From assembly GCF_047495875.1 (NCBI RefSeq), contig NC_092471.1, positions 16,265,001-16,329,000 on the forward strand: a DNA stretch of 64,000 bases. Direction: 5' to 3'. This DNA is from Pithys albifrons albifrons (taxonomy: Eukaryota > Chordata > Aves > Passeriformes > Thamnophilidae). The number at the start of each line of letters is the position of its first letter. The first letter of the stretch is position 1. Below, piece by piece: positions 10,071-20,969 of the stretch. A program made the translations under genes and the position numbers. The notes under the pieces were generated by a model. That model was not told the DNA's origin. It searched no databases and worked only from the letters and a program-made list of their open reading frames with translations.

Positions 10071-12208
10071 GGCAGCAGGCAGCTGCAGGAGAAGTCCCTG
10101 AAGATCTCTTCGACGCTGTACGTCGGCAACCTGTCCTTCTACACCACCGAGGAGCAGATCCAGGAGCTCTTCTCCAAGTGCGGGGATGTCAAGAGGATTG
10201 TCATGGGGCTGGACAAGATCAAGAAGACCCCTTGTGGCTTCTGCTTTGTCGAGTATCCTTTCTCTTCCCCTTCTGTCAGCCCCCGTGTGTGGTTGCCACG
10301 TTCAGTTCCAGGCTCAGCTGTGCTGCCGCTGGAAGGAGCCACAGCCAAGTGCTTCCTACCAGGCACATCCCTGCCAACCTTGCTCCTGCCTCTCCTGTGA
10401 CACAGAAGGTGCAGCGGTGCCAAATGTCACAAGTGCCGCCCCTGCTGTACTTCCTGGAGGTGGCAGAGAGCTGCTTTAATTTATTAGTTCCTTTGGTGTT
10501 TTTAAGGCCACAGTGAGAACTGAGCCCCCAGCCTGACCATGGCCACAGCACGTGCTGACGTTCTCCCCTCAGCTTTCCAGCTGAAGGAAGGAGCAGGATA
10601 AGCCATGGGGGCATTCCCAGGCACAGGGTACACGCTCCTACAGGTCATGCCGTGAGCTGTCTGTGCAGAGCTCTGCTGTGAAACATCCCCCTTTTGTGCT
10701 GCTTCAATCAAGTTTCACATAACATAAAAAAGCATCTTACCTATTTCTTGCCCTTAGCAAGGCTTTAATGTCTTTGTTTCAAGTTCTTGTCTGTGCAGGT
10801 ACCAACATTAAAGTGCAGAATCCTTTCCAAGCTTTGGCCAAATTCAGTGCAGCTTTTGATCTGTAGGGAAGAAAAGGCTGGAAGGCAGAGCTGTGTTTTG
10901 GGTTTGTTTCTCAATGCAGTAGTTCTCTTCTTTATTTTCCCTCTGCCCAACACAAAAAGCAGGCTCAGTTCTCCTTACAGCAGCCTCAGATACTACACGA
11001 GGGCGGATGCCGAGCACGCCATGCGGTTCATCAACGGCACCCGGCTGGATGATCGGATCATCCGGACCGACTGGGATGCCGGGTTCAAGGAGGGCAGGCA
11101 GTATGGAAGAGGGAAGACTGGAGGACAGGTAAAGGCCATGCCAGTTCGCCACCTGAATTTGATCCCTCCCAAAAAAGGCTCTGTGCTTCTTTGCTTGTTT
11201 TGTCTCACACAGACTGTAAAGACCTGATGAGGTTTGGTCACTCCAGGGTTGTGTTGGTAGTTGATGCCTGGTGTTAAAAGCGAGGGATAGACCTTAAGGC
11301 CATTTCTGTCTAGGACACCAGACTTCCTGTAATGGAAGCAGAATGTTCCCAGATCCAAGCTAGTACTCTTAAAGTGGTGCAGGATTAGTGTGAAAGGGGA
11401 CAGTGTAGCTGCCAGGCCACTCTCACACCACAGCAGTTTGCCCCAGGGCAAAGGTGAGGTTCCTTTGCAGATTTCTGTGGTGGAGGGGATAAAATATCCT
11501 GAGGGCCAAGCCTGGCAGTTCAGAAAGCTGGACTGCAAAGCTGAATGAAATTTTTTTTGGTGTGTTTTCCTTGCTTATTTGAAAATACCTGAGCCATCAG
11601 ATATATCCTTATCTGTCATTTTCACCACCATTGCCACCTTTTTGGTGGATTAGAATCACAGAATTGACTGGGTTGGAAAAGACCTCTGAGATCATCAAGT
11701 CCAACCCTTGGTCCAACTCCAGTCCCTCCGTGGACTCCGGTCCACTCAGTGCCACGGCCAATCTCAGTTTAAAAACCTCCAGGGATGGGGAATCCACCCC
11801 CTCTCTGGGCAGCCCATTCCAATGCCTGAGCACTCTCTCTGGAAAGAATTTTTTCTGCTCTCCAACTTCATTTTCCCCTGGCAGAGCTTGAGCCCATCGT
11901 GCCTCCTTGTCCTATTGCTGAGTGCCTGGGAGAAGAGACCAACCTCCACCTGGGGTGGGGTTATTTTGAAGAGATCTCAAAGGAGTTGAAGTGCTTCTCA
12001 CTTGACCTTCAGTTGCCCCCCAACTGAACAAGGAGGGGGTGATGATTTTGATGTCTGGTGGCAGGCAGAGCAGTGCAGGGCCCTGACATGTGTTCCTGCT
12101 GTGCCCCAGGTGCGAGATGAGTACCGGACAGACTACGATGTGGGAAGAGGCGGCTTTGGCAAGATCATCCAGATGCAGAAGGCAAATCATCAGCCTGCAA
12201 TCTATTAA
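9866..12208 (+). CDS. NCBP2: nuclear cap-binding protein subunit 2-like (CBP20), complete
   Basis: CBP20 binds the m7G cap of nuclear RNA together with NCBP1 (CBP80) and acts in splicing, export and 3' processing. Four exons, 9866-9952, 10071-10252, 10990-11128 and 12110-12208, join in phase to give 168 residues. The RRM is intact: RNP2 LYVGNLSF and RNP1 CGFCFVEY. The cap-stacking tyrosines in [10 protein letters not shown] and [11 protein letters not shown], and the TDWDAGF loop with the cap-contacting W and D, are present. Two regions differ from the strongly conserved vertebrate CBP20: the linker after DQHFR reads [14 protein letters not shown], and the C-terminus is longer, ending [15 protein letters not shown] (156 aa is usual). 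Because canonical NCBP2 lies elsewhere (human 3q29), this copy beside TEX11 is probably an intron-containing paralog. Orthology with mammalian NCBP2L is unproven, so the symbol is provisional. Confidence 0.9.
11652..11960 (-). repeat. CR1 LINE 3' end in intron 3 of the cap-binding gene
   Basis: Reverse-oriented CR1 3' end: AGAATCACAGAATTGACTGG, then GGTTGGAAAAGACCTCTGAG, then the complement of the [19 protein letters not shown] coding segment. It lies antisense in the 981-bp intron between exons 3 and 4 and accounts for about a third of that intron. Confidence 0.88.
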
Positions 12209-12856
12209 CTGCCTTGTGGGTGCTGGCTCATAGAGGGCTCTGTCCTTCCAGAGCTGGCCCTGCTCTCACATTTGGCATCGAGGTATGGAGTGAGATCCAA
12301 GTTCCAGCAAAAGGTGACCCTCCTTAGACTGTGGATATACATGTATTCATTCTCCCTTCCTTCTGAGCTAGAGAGGATGTTCTGTGTTGATGCAGGGCAA
12401 CAAGGGGAAAAAATGGACAGCTCTGCAGGAATCTGGGCAAGAAGAAATGCAGCATGTCACACACACCTTATGCTATGACATAGCCTTCATGTTGCAGCTA
12501 AGCAGGTGACTTCCTCCAAGCTGCAACTGCAGCCATGGTTGCTTTCAAATGGAACATGTTTAAGAGCTTACCACCATCTGAGCCCTCCAGGGGCCTACCT
12601 CGTGGGGATGCACAGGAGATTCAGGTTTCTAATTTACCACCTCACCTGCTTAAAATAGCAGTGTCATTGTTTGGATGAGGGAAGTGGAACAAGGTCTTAT
12701 CATCCACTTGGAGGCGGTTGTCTGCACATCCAGCCCTTGGGTTGGTCAGGGCCTGCAGAGCATTTCTCTTTATGATGCCCCTGTGCTGCCTGGCTTTTCA
12801 GATCCTTGCTGTTCGGTGTGATTTTGTTAAAAGTTTCTGTTAATTTTTTAAATAAA
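12209..12856 (+). other. 3' UTR of the cap-binding gene with AATAAA
   Basis: Non-coding sequence after the TAA at 12206-12208. A canonical AATAAA lies at 12851-12856, four bases before the LTR that begins at 12861, so the expected cleavage site (10-30 bases downstream) falls inside the LTR. No earlier AATAAA was seen in this 3' UTR. Confidence 0.65.
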
Positions 12857-12860
12857 CAGT

Positions 12861-13440
12861 TGTATTGGGTCTGGCTGAGATGAAGGTATTTTCACCCCTG
12901 ACAGACCTCCTAGAGCTGTGCTTTGTATTGGTAGCTGGGAAGGTGTTGATAACACACCAGTGTTTTGGCTACTGCTGAGCAGTGTTCCCACAATATCAAG
13001 GCTGCCTCCAGCATTTCCCCCTCACCATCAGGCTGGGTAGGGGCAAGATCTTGGGAGGGGGCAGAGCAAGGGCATCTGACCCAGCCTGACCAAAGGGATA
13101 TTCCACACCATGTGGTGTCTGCTCAGCTATAAGAGTTCAGAAAAAGGAGGAGGGAGACATTTCTTGAGTCAGCATCTCCCTTGTGGAGCAGCTGCTGTGT
13201 GTACTGAAGCCCTGCTTCCCAGCAAGTGGCTGGACATCTCCTGCTGGTGGGAAGTAGAGAATAAATATTTAGTTTTCCTTTGCTTCCACGTACGACCTTG
13301 CTTTTGCTTTATTAAACTGCCTTTATCTTGACCTACAACTTCTGTTTCCATCTTACTTTCTCCCTCCTGTCCTGCCGAGGAGGGGAGTGGTAGAGCAGCC
13401 CAGTGGGTCCCTGGAGTCCAGTCAGGGTCACCCCCCCACA
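12861..13440 (+). mobile_element. ERV long terminal repeat, class II (ERVK-like), 5' or near-solo
   Basis: It begins TGTATTGGGTCTGGCTGAGA and ends CCCACA (TG...CA). Inside are GTTGATAACACACCAGTGTT, CCAAAGGGATATTCCACACC, a TATAAG near 13130 and an ATTAAA poly(A) signal near 13310. This is the layout of a well-known passerine LTR family. A primer-binding site of tRNA-Lys type follows at 13449-13466, which supports class II and identifies this as a 5' LTR. No partner 3' LTR was found in the window. Confidence 0.8.
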
Positions 13441-13448
13441 ATCCTGTT

Positions 13449-13466
13449 TGGTGCCCAGCGTGGGGC
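13449..13466 (+). other. retroviral primer-binding site, tRNA-Lys type
   Basis: TGGTGCCCAGCGTGGGGC differs at two positions from the usual lysine tRNA primer-binding site. It starts eight bases after the LTR end. It marks the start of the internal region of a degraded endogenous retrovirus. Confidence 0.7.
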
Positions 13467-14610
13467 CTGGGACAACGGCAGTTTTGTGTTCATGTGCTAT
13501 GGCTGTAGGAGTTGCTAAGCAGGCAGCTCCTGTTGGGTCACAGGTTGTTGGCTGCACTGCTTATCTCTTTGCTTTGTTGGGCTTGGGAACGTGTTGGTAC
13601 AAACCACATCTCTGTGCTTTGCCCTGGCACTGGGGTAGCTCTCCAGGACTGAGGGGGGTGGTTTTATTCTGCAGGCTCCCGAGGTCCCTGCTCACCCTTA
13701 CATGAGCTGTTTAATACTGCTAATTAACACTGTTGGCGTGTCATGGGATCTGTGTAATCTGGTGTCGTCCTGGTGTAAGAGGAGGCAACTTTTGGGTGAG
13801 TCAATACTAAAACATGCCCTGAGGCAGCCGGTGTGTGGGTGGCAGAATGTGTGGAAGGGTTTGGGCAGGACCTGGGGTAGTTACGACCTCCCATAGCCTG
13901 GGACTTTACACCTGAACAGGCAAGTAACCCTGGCAAACTGACATGCCTCCTGACAAGAGGGCTGTGCCTACCCCAGTGAAAACCAGCAGCTCCTGGCCCT
14001 GTGCTGGGCCTTGGCGTGTGCCTGCTGAGCCACAGCTCGGGGCTATCAGAGGGCTGTGGTTAACTCAGGGACCCAAAACACCTCTGAGAATACCTTGGCT
14101 GAGACTGGGGGCATAGAGATAAGGACCCAAACAAGAACAACTACAGTTGCTCCAGTCATGAAAAACTGTGGACATGGAGGTCAATTGGTCCATGTTATCA
14201 GCTACTAAGAAAAAAGGTTCAGTGCTGATTCTTCAGCAAAGAAAATGCAGGAATGTGTGAGGGTATTCAGACAAGCAGAAACCACGTAGTCTGACCTCAT
14301 CAGAACTTTGAGACATAAGGAAAGACTACAGCCACCAGCAGGTATGTGAGTTCCTGACTGACTGCTCCAGTGCTGGATTAATGAGGCCAAAACAGCAGGA
14401 GGATAGGTAAGCCCAACAGCTATTCAGTTCCTGGGAATGGAATTACTAGATGGATGTCGTGTCCTGTGGATGTGATCAAGATAACAACTATGTCTCCACC
14501 AGCTAACAAAGAAGGAGACATTGGCTTTTGTAGGTCTTGTGGGATTCTGGAGAATACATATTGCAGGTTACTGTCAGCTTGTGAGCCCTCTCCTTTGGGT
14601 AACCTGAATG
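13467..14610 (+). other. possible decayed ERV leader/internal remnant
   Basis: Sequence following the primer-binding site. No gag, pol or env reading frame is recognisable, and open frames are short and broken. I treat it as a probable leader or internal remnant only because of its position. The right boundary is uncertain: it must lie at or before the CR1 fragment at about 14.61 kb. Confidence 0.3.
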
Positions 14611-14662
14611 GATCACAGAATGGTTTGGGTTGAAAGGGCACTTAAAGATCAACTAGTCCCAA
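14611..14662 (-). repeat. short CR1 3'-end fragment
   Basis: GATCACAGAATGGTTTGGGT followed by TGAAAGGGCACTTAAAGATC is the reverse complement of a CR1 3' terminus. Only about 50 bp remain. Confidence 0.65.
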
Positions 14663-15849
14663 GCACCTGAGGAGGTAAGTGATACAAGCAGCTTGGTCAG
14701 CCGCTGGAATGCAGGAGGATCAACCCACTTCAACAGTGAGTCCCGTACCTGTTGCAGTTTGTCAAAATCACTTCCTCTGTGACGCAAACTGGAGGAGGGA
14801 CGCATATCCTGTTGGTGTCTTAAAGCTGCTGCCACTTCAAACACAGATAGACACTAAGAGGGTGCATGATTTTCCCCGTGTTTCCCTGTGCTTTTGCCTT
14901 GGTGCTGGGTTTTACTCTTTGTTCCACAGTAGCTGATGTCAGAAGCAAGTTGCTTATGAAGTGTATGGCTGCTCTGAATCAGACCAGTTCTTGTATTTCA
15001 CATCAGCAAGTTCTAGAACTTTCCCTGTTCTGTCACCTGTTCCACAGCTGGAGTAGCCTATGAAGCATAACAAATGCTGAGTGGGCACTTCAGAGACGAA
15101 GGAACCAAGAGCTCCCTTCCCTGTGTTTCTTCCCAGTTTAAGAAGGGCATGGCTGGGACTCTCTATCCTGTTCTTAGGTCCAAACAAGGGACCAGAGGAG
15201 ATGTGAACTCTTTTGATCCATCCCCAAGAACCTCTCGGCTAGGGCAGGTAATTCCATGGAACAAGTTAAATTCTGCCTGCAAATTTGGTTTGTATTATAT
15301 AAATAATAGCAGCTGCTCCTTGCCCAGTAATGTGTCATCCTGATTTTTCATGCATTATCTCATCCGGGATGATAGAAACTGTTGCACACCCATCTGCAGA
15401 CCAGGCATACAAGTTAAATTAATTTAATACTCACAGTATCCCGAAGTCTTGATAACTGAGGTGGAGGAGGTGTTACATTTAGTTTGTTGAAATGTCTCCT
15501 ACCTGTTTGTTTTGCAAGTCGGGTTGCTATGCCCCTACAACTGTCACAGGTCTTGAAGGAACTGCATGTTTATTCTTCAGCAGGTTTGAGCAATGACAGC
15601 ATTGAGATGTAGTGAAAAGGAACAGGACATTGATTTAAGAGTGAAAAATACAAGCAGTCATCTGTCCAGCCTTGCAAAGCACCATCAGTGTGAGATCTCT
15701 GTGGAGAATATGAATTACAGAGGGAATAATTGCCTGGGTAAACACAGCAAGAAAATGGGAAAATTTAGGGAAGATGGGGGGAGGTGACAGCCATAAAATC
15801 TAGGATTAGCAAAAAAATCTGTATGAGGTAGGGAAACTTAAGGCAAACT
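14663..15849. other. intergenic, no certain gene
   Basis: No recognised gene. A minus-strand open frame at 14653-14844 has a somewhat coding-like peptide (RGSDFDKLQQVRDSLLKW). It has no known family or clear exon structure, so it is not called as a gene. The remainder shows nothing recognisable. Confidence 0.4.
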
Positions 15850-15859
15850 TTGAATAGTG

Positions 15860-16731
15860 TCATATAGGGTTCCACACTTCGCACACACACCTCAGCCAGA
15901 TGCAACAGGGCTGGCATCACAGTGTTGGTGGGTGAGGTTCACCATCTCGTCCTCCATCCCACACAAGAGGCAGACCAGTTTGCCCAGCCAGTCACTGTCC
16001 AACCCTGAGACATTATTCCTCTTCCCAGCCATATTCTCTGCTGCCAGAGCTGCCATCAGTTTCATATGCAGGCATCACTATGGTCTGCGCAGCTTCAGAA
16101 GGGTGTAATCATAGCCCACACTGATCAAGGATGGACCTGTGCCACACCTGAGCCCAGTGCATCACCAGCCTCCCCACCCCATTGCCAGCCCCTGCTCAGC
16201 GTCAGGAAACACACTTGAATCCTCTTGACCCCCTTCATGTAGTCTTTGCTGTGGTGAACACAGTAGGCAGCAGTGAGGATGGGCCTCTCAAACACCAGCA
16301 CACCTGTGCAGCCTGTGGGGATCCTGATGGTGGCAGAGAACTGGGAGTTCATGAGGAAATGGCCCCACTGATGGAAAACCACCTGTGTGCACCATTAATC
16401 TGCCCCTTGCACTGCATGTCCTACCTCCACCATCTCCTCTCCACAGCACTGGCTCAAGGGCTCATTTCCACCATAGTAGGGTCTGGGTGCCATTGGGATA
16501 CACTGTCTCATACACTGTGCTCCTGGAAGCTCTGAGGGATCAGGGTGACATCCTGCTGGGTACAGCCATGGTCACAGCATGTTGTCAGCTCCAGGACAGA
16601 CTGTGACAGGAACCACACTTTGGCTGGTTGCAGTGTGGACCAGGGAACCTGAGCAGGAACCAGGTCACCAGCTGCAGCACTAGAAGAAAGGAGAGCAAGA
16701 GAAGAGCAACCATCTGGCAGCGAGCTGTCAT
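15860..16731 (-). pseudogene. PRSS23/PRSS35-type serine protease pseudogene
   Basis: Minus-strand translations in several frames line up in order with secreted protease PRSS23. They are: a hydrophobic signal-like start at 16731 (VALLLLSFLLVLQLV); the segment LELTTCCDHGCTQQDVTLIP; YETVYPNGTQTLL; STGCTG-like PTGCTGVLVFERPILTAAYC; VKRIQVCFL; SVGYDYTLLKLRRP (the Asp region); and VSGLDSDWLGKLV then HQHCDASPVASG next to a stop. The fragments lie in at least three reading frames. The catalytic His of TAAHC is Tyr. The family's Ser region is present as ASG but a TGA follows immediately. Homology ends about there, so the C-terminus is lost. PRSS23 coding sequence is normally in one exon, consistent with the contiguous layout. 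It is non-functional as a protease. I cannot say whether it is a relic of a local gene or a retrocopy. Confidence 0.75.
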
Positions 16732-19700
16732 GCCAGACCTGCAAAGGCAAAGCAAGGCAAGCATTAAGCTTGCATGATTAGAGAGCTCAGGGCCAAGAGG
16801 ATTATCGGATGCACAGAGCCTCCTGCCAGCTACTGGGTCATGCGTGCTACACCTTACCACAGAAGGCAGAAGGGTTGGGACCTGTCTGGAGCCAGCTGAG
16901 TAAGGAGTGATAGGAATCTCACTGACTTAGATTTCCTGGAGCTCTTCTGGACAGCGAGGCCCTACAGCACAACCCAGTGCTGAGGCAGGAATATCAGGAG
17001 CTGAACAGTTTTGTCTGTCATGCCAGTGACCCCATCTGCCTGAAGTCAATTCCCTGGATTCCAGGACTCAGGTCCTGCTGATGGATTTGTCCCATTCAGG
17101 CACTGCAGCTCCAGTCCACCAGCTGGTCACCTGCACAGAAGAGAATCTGATGGTACCTGCTTGCTGGTTTAGAGGGAAGAAGAAGGTACATTAACTCCTC
17201 AGGTTAAAGGATTTGGTGTCACTAAGCCAGCCTATTTTATCTCTCAATCAGATTATTGTACCCAATTTAAAATTTAATCTGTTACTTCATCTCTGCCTGC
17301 CAGGGCCACCCATTCTGGCAGGAGAGCAGCGCAGGGGCAGCCTCTGCAGTGAGCTCCCCCTCCAAGGGCTGAGCAGCACAGCCCTCCATCTCCTGCCCCC
17401 AGCCTGTGTGGCCACACAGGCTCCTCTTAGCAGCCCCCCTGGAGGTGGCAAGCAGTTAGTGTGTAGAGAGCTGCTCCAGTGGCTCCACCAGGAGCTCTGT
17501 GTTCCCCAAAGGCAGCTGGAGATGAAGTTAAGACTGTCATGGGATGGGTGAAGTCAAATGGGGAGGGAGGTTGAGAATCACCCACACTCTGCATCCCTGG
17601 CACACTGACGCACCAGCACTGCATCCCTGGCATGGCCCATGGCCAGGACACATTGTCATCAGCTGGTGGCCACATTCAGGCCTCCACTGCAATGCCATCC
17701 CAACCACCTGCCTCCTCAGCACGACTTGGACCAAACACAGACAGAGCCAACAGCCCTCCAGCTCTCCTTTAAATCCGGGGAGGATGGCAACAGGGAGATC
17801 ACAACCCAAGCCCTGGCTGCAGCTCCCAGGGGGCCCTCGGCACTACAGCCAGCCCTGCCACCCCTGCCCAGGCTGGTGCCAGTGCAGCAGCAGAGGCTCA
17901 GGCAGGAGAGTGTTTCAGGTGTTTGGTGCTCTGCCACGGTGGGAGCTGACCTGGGGAGATCCACAGCCAGCCAGCAGGCAGGGACACAGCCTGGGTGGAA
18001 ATGCCCCACAGCTGCCAAGGGCAAACCACAGATGGGTGTGTGTAGTGCTGGGGCCTGCCTTCCCCTTAAGGGTGAGTCATCGCAGGCCCCTCAGTGGCAA
18101 AGACAGGCTCTGCTTTTTGTTTTCTCAAACCAGAAAACGGCCCCTTCCTGACTGGCACAGGAGGGGAAAGCCCATCCCACAGCACCTGACAGCCTTCACC
18201 CAGGAATGTGTTTCCCTCCCAGCCCCTCTCTGTGCAATGGAGCCGTGGGCTGTCTTTGGAGCAGCTCGGTAGCCCACAGGCTGATGGGGCAGCAGGCACA
18301 GCAGTGACAGCAGTTGGCTTGTGTAGACAACACACACGCTGGTGCTCCAGCTGGGTGTTGTTCACCCACCAACTGATGCAGAGATGTAGACTAATGCCAG
18401 TGTGGCCTGGGAAAGGCAGAGGTGCTGCCCAGCAGAGGATATGGTGCCATCCCTAGGAGCTCTGATAGCCTGGATGAAGCAGGAGGCAGTGGGAGGCAAG
18501 GTCCCCCCAGAGTGAGTGTGCAGAGCTGTGGCAGCCTCCCCAGGCTGGTAGCCAAGGGCAGGGTGCCCAGCTGGTCCTGGGGGTGAACAGAGCTGTGCAT
18601 TCACAACAGCACCTGTGCCCATGGACTGCCAGACAGCTGCTTTCCCTGCTGAGCTGCCACGGCAGGAGTTGCCCAGTTTCCAGAACCCTGCTCTATGTCC
18701 AAAGCTCTGCCAGTCCCAAAGGATGCCCAGGATGGGATGGCAGTGCTCAGTGAGATGGCCTGTACCCAAGCATGAATATGTCCAAACAGACCCACATGTG
18801 GCCATGGACATGCTCACATGCACAGGAACACAGGCACAATGGCGTGGGGGACAGTGTCAAGCCAGGGGGTGAGGGCTGCAGCTCTATCATTGCCCATTGA
18901 CCTCTAACCTTGGGTAGCAGCACATGAAACCAGACACATGGGTGTCAGGGGGACTGCAGGCTCAGGGCCCAGCAGGGCACTGTCTGCTGCCCCTGGCCAG
19001 AAGACACCCACGAGGTGGGGTGATGAAACAGTGGGGCACACCAAGGCACCAGCTTGATTAGGAGGGCTGGAAGCACCTGTGAGAGCCAGTGTCAGAGATC
19101 AGCTGCACCTGGGGGCTGGAGCCTGAGGCAGTGAATACCTGGCTTGGGGTCAGAGGAAGTGCTGCAGCTTGTTTTATTCCAGGCACAGCCCTGGGTTGCT
19201 CACAGCTCCAGCCCATGGAGCAAGCAGAGCTGATGGTGTGGGTGTCTTGCTGCTGACCGTGCAGTGACCCTGTGCCACTGCCAATAGAGAGATGCCAAAA
19301 CCAAGCACAATCCATCTGCCCTAATGTAGTTTATTTCGAATAATGTCAGGTCTGATTCAGACCAGAGCAGAATCTGGAAAATCATAATCTCACACGGATG
19401 CAGCCCAACTCCTGGTCATTCTGCAGACCCCTGCAGGCACCTTGAGGAGATATTTCCAAGGTCTTTACTGCATCCACTGCTCTGGGACCTGGTGACCATG
19501 GCTTGCAGCACAGGGCCTGCAAGACAGGGCCATGACAGGATGCTGTTCTGCCCCCAGGTACCAGCAGCACTGGTGTGAGCTGGCCTGGAGCACTGCTCAG
19601 CAGGTCCTGGCTCACGGGCTCACTGTCCCAGGAGACAGTGCAAGGGCTGGTGGTTCCAGCTGGCAGATTTTGGAGAGGGAGCTCATCCAGCACAGCTGAC

Positions 19701-19858
19701 TGGAACCAAGCAGCACCAGCCTGGCACCAACCCCAGCAGCACGCAGGGTCCTGCTCAGGGGCCTGAGACCACAGGGCATTAACAAAGGATGCAGGAAGAA
19801 CAGAGAAAACCACTTAAAAATATTTTATCAGGTAAAAAATTGACAATAAAACACAAAT
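16732..19858. other. intergenic, nothing recognised
   Basis: Moderately GC-rich sequence. Long open frames (for example plus 17544-18272) have no domain, no conserved motif and no plausible splice partners. A minus-strand AATAAA (plus-strand TTTATT at 19330-19335) could be the poly(A) signal of SLC7A3 if its 3' UTR is long. That is inference. Confidence 0.4.
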
Positions 19859-20460
19859 TGTAGAAAAGCATGCCCAGCTCAGACTTGAAAGAGAAAAGAG
19901 ACCAAAAAAAACTAGTTTTGTGAAATTTCTAGTTCTGCTCTGCAAAATGTTGTTTGCACAGCAAGGCCACTGAACAGCATGGAGTCCTGAACCGCTCTGT
20001 TCTAGTACATACCATCTAGTAATTATAGAAACTAGTGTACTGTGGGTTAGAAGTCATACATTAAACTAAGCTAGACATTTCAATAGGATGAAATGGTAAA
20101 GAGCCAAGATTTTGGGGAGTTAGAGCCAAGGTTTTGCAAGTTTGACAGGTCATGTCACTGAACAAAGAAGAGGCAGAAGTCCAACAGTGATGAAGATTCT
20201 TCAAGATCACCCCAAGGGACCACTACCCAAATTCAAAGCCAAAAGAAAAGCTCTGCCCAATATTCCGCCTAGTTATTAATATGGAAATTAGAGGGTGTTA
20301 ACTGTGAACTTAAAGTTATAAATGGCTAATTTTACACAAATGAGTTAGGCAAGTTTTTGCCCAGTATGAACTGGCTGTGCCTCCAACGTTGTCAATAAAT
20401 ACCTTGCTGCTGTTAGAATAAACCTTTCTCTTAGCAGTTATTTTTGCGGCTTTTTCACTT
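19859..20460 (+). mobile_element. probable ERV solo LTR
   Basis: An AT-richer block starting TGTAGAAAAGCATGCCCAGC and ending near TTTTGCGGCTTTTTCA. It contains CAATAAATACCTTGCTGCTG and AGAATAAACCTTTCTCTTAG close to its right end, the typical R-U5 arrangement of an LTR on the plus strand. No target-site duplication was visible and no internal retroviral sequence is attached. It lies about 500 bp beyond the SLC7A3 stop codon, antisense to that gene. Confidence 0.45.
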
Positions 20461-20969
20461 ATCAGCCTTGTGCTGGCAGAGTACCGGTCTGCTGGCAGGA
20501 CCAGGAGTACCAGAATGACTCGCACCAAGCCCCTCTGCACAGCTACAGCCATGGCTCCCATGTACACTGGAAACTTGGCAACTTGGCTGGCACTTGGAAA
20601 CCACAGAGAGGAGGGGGCAAACAAAGCAACATGACAGATAGAACAAGTACAGCTGCACCATCATATGGCACCCATCATGTGGGGCCTCCGGTGCACAGGG
20701 AAAGCAGTTTTCACGGCAGGAGGGTAATACCAGTGTGGCTGCCCCTCAGCAGCACAAAGACCAAGCCTGGGCCACCAGCACTCCAACAAGCCTGGGGACT
20801 TGTCTCTGGGACCTCTGCTCTGTGAGGGGAAATGGCAGAACGTGACTAAGCTCCGCAGTCCTGACTCTGGGACTCGCTCCCTGCAGGAGAGGGGATGGAT
20901 GTACTGTGCGGATCTTGTCCTCAAGAGAGAATACTGGCAGAGGTTCATGGAGTGCTGGGGCCCAGTTCC

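Noticed and set aside
17544..18272. Plus-strand open frame of 242 codons in intergenic DNA
   Set aside because: No recognisable motif, low-complexity Gln/Pro/Ser composition, no splice partners and an overlapping open frame on the other strand. Treated as chance.
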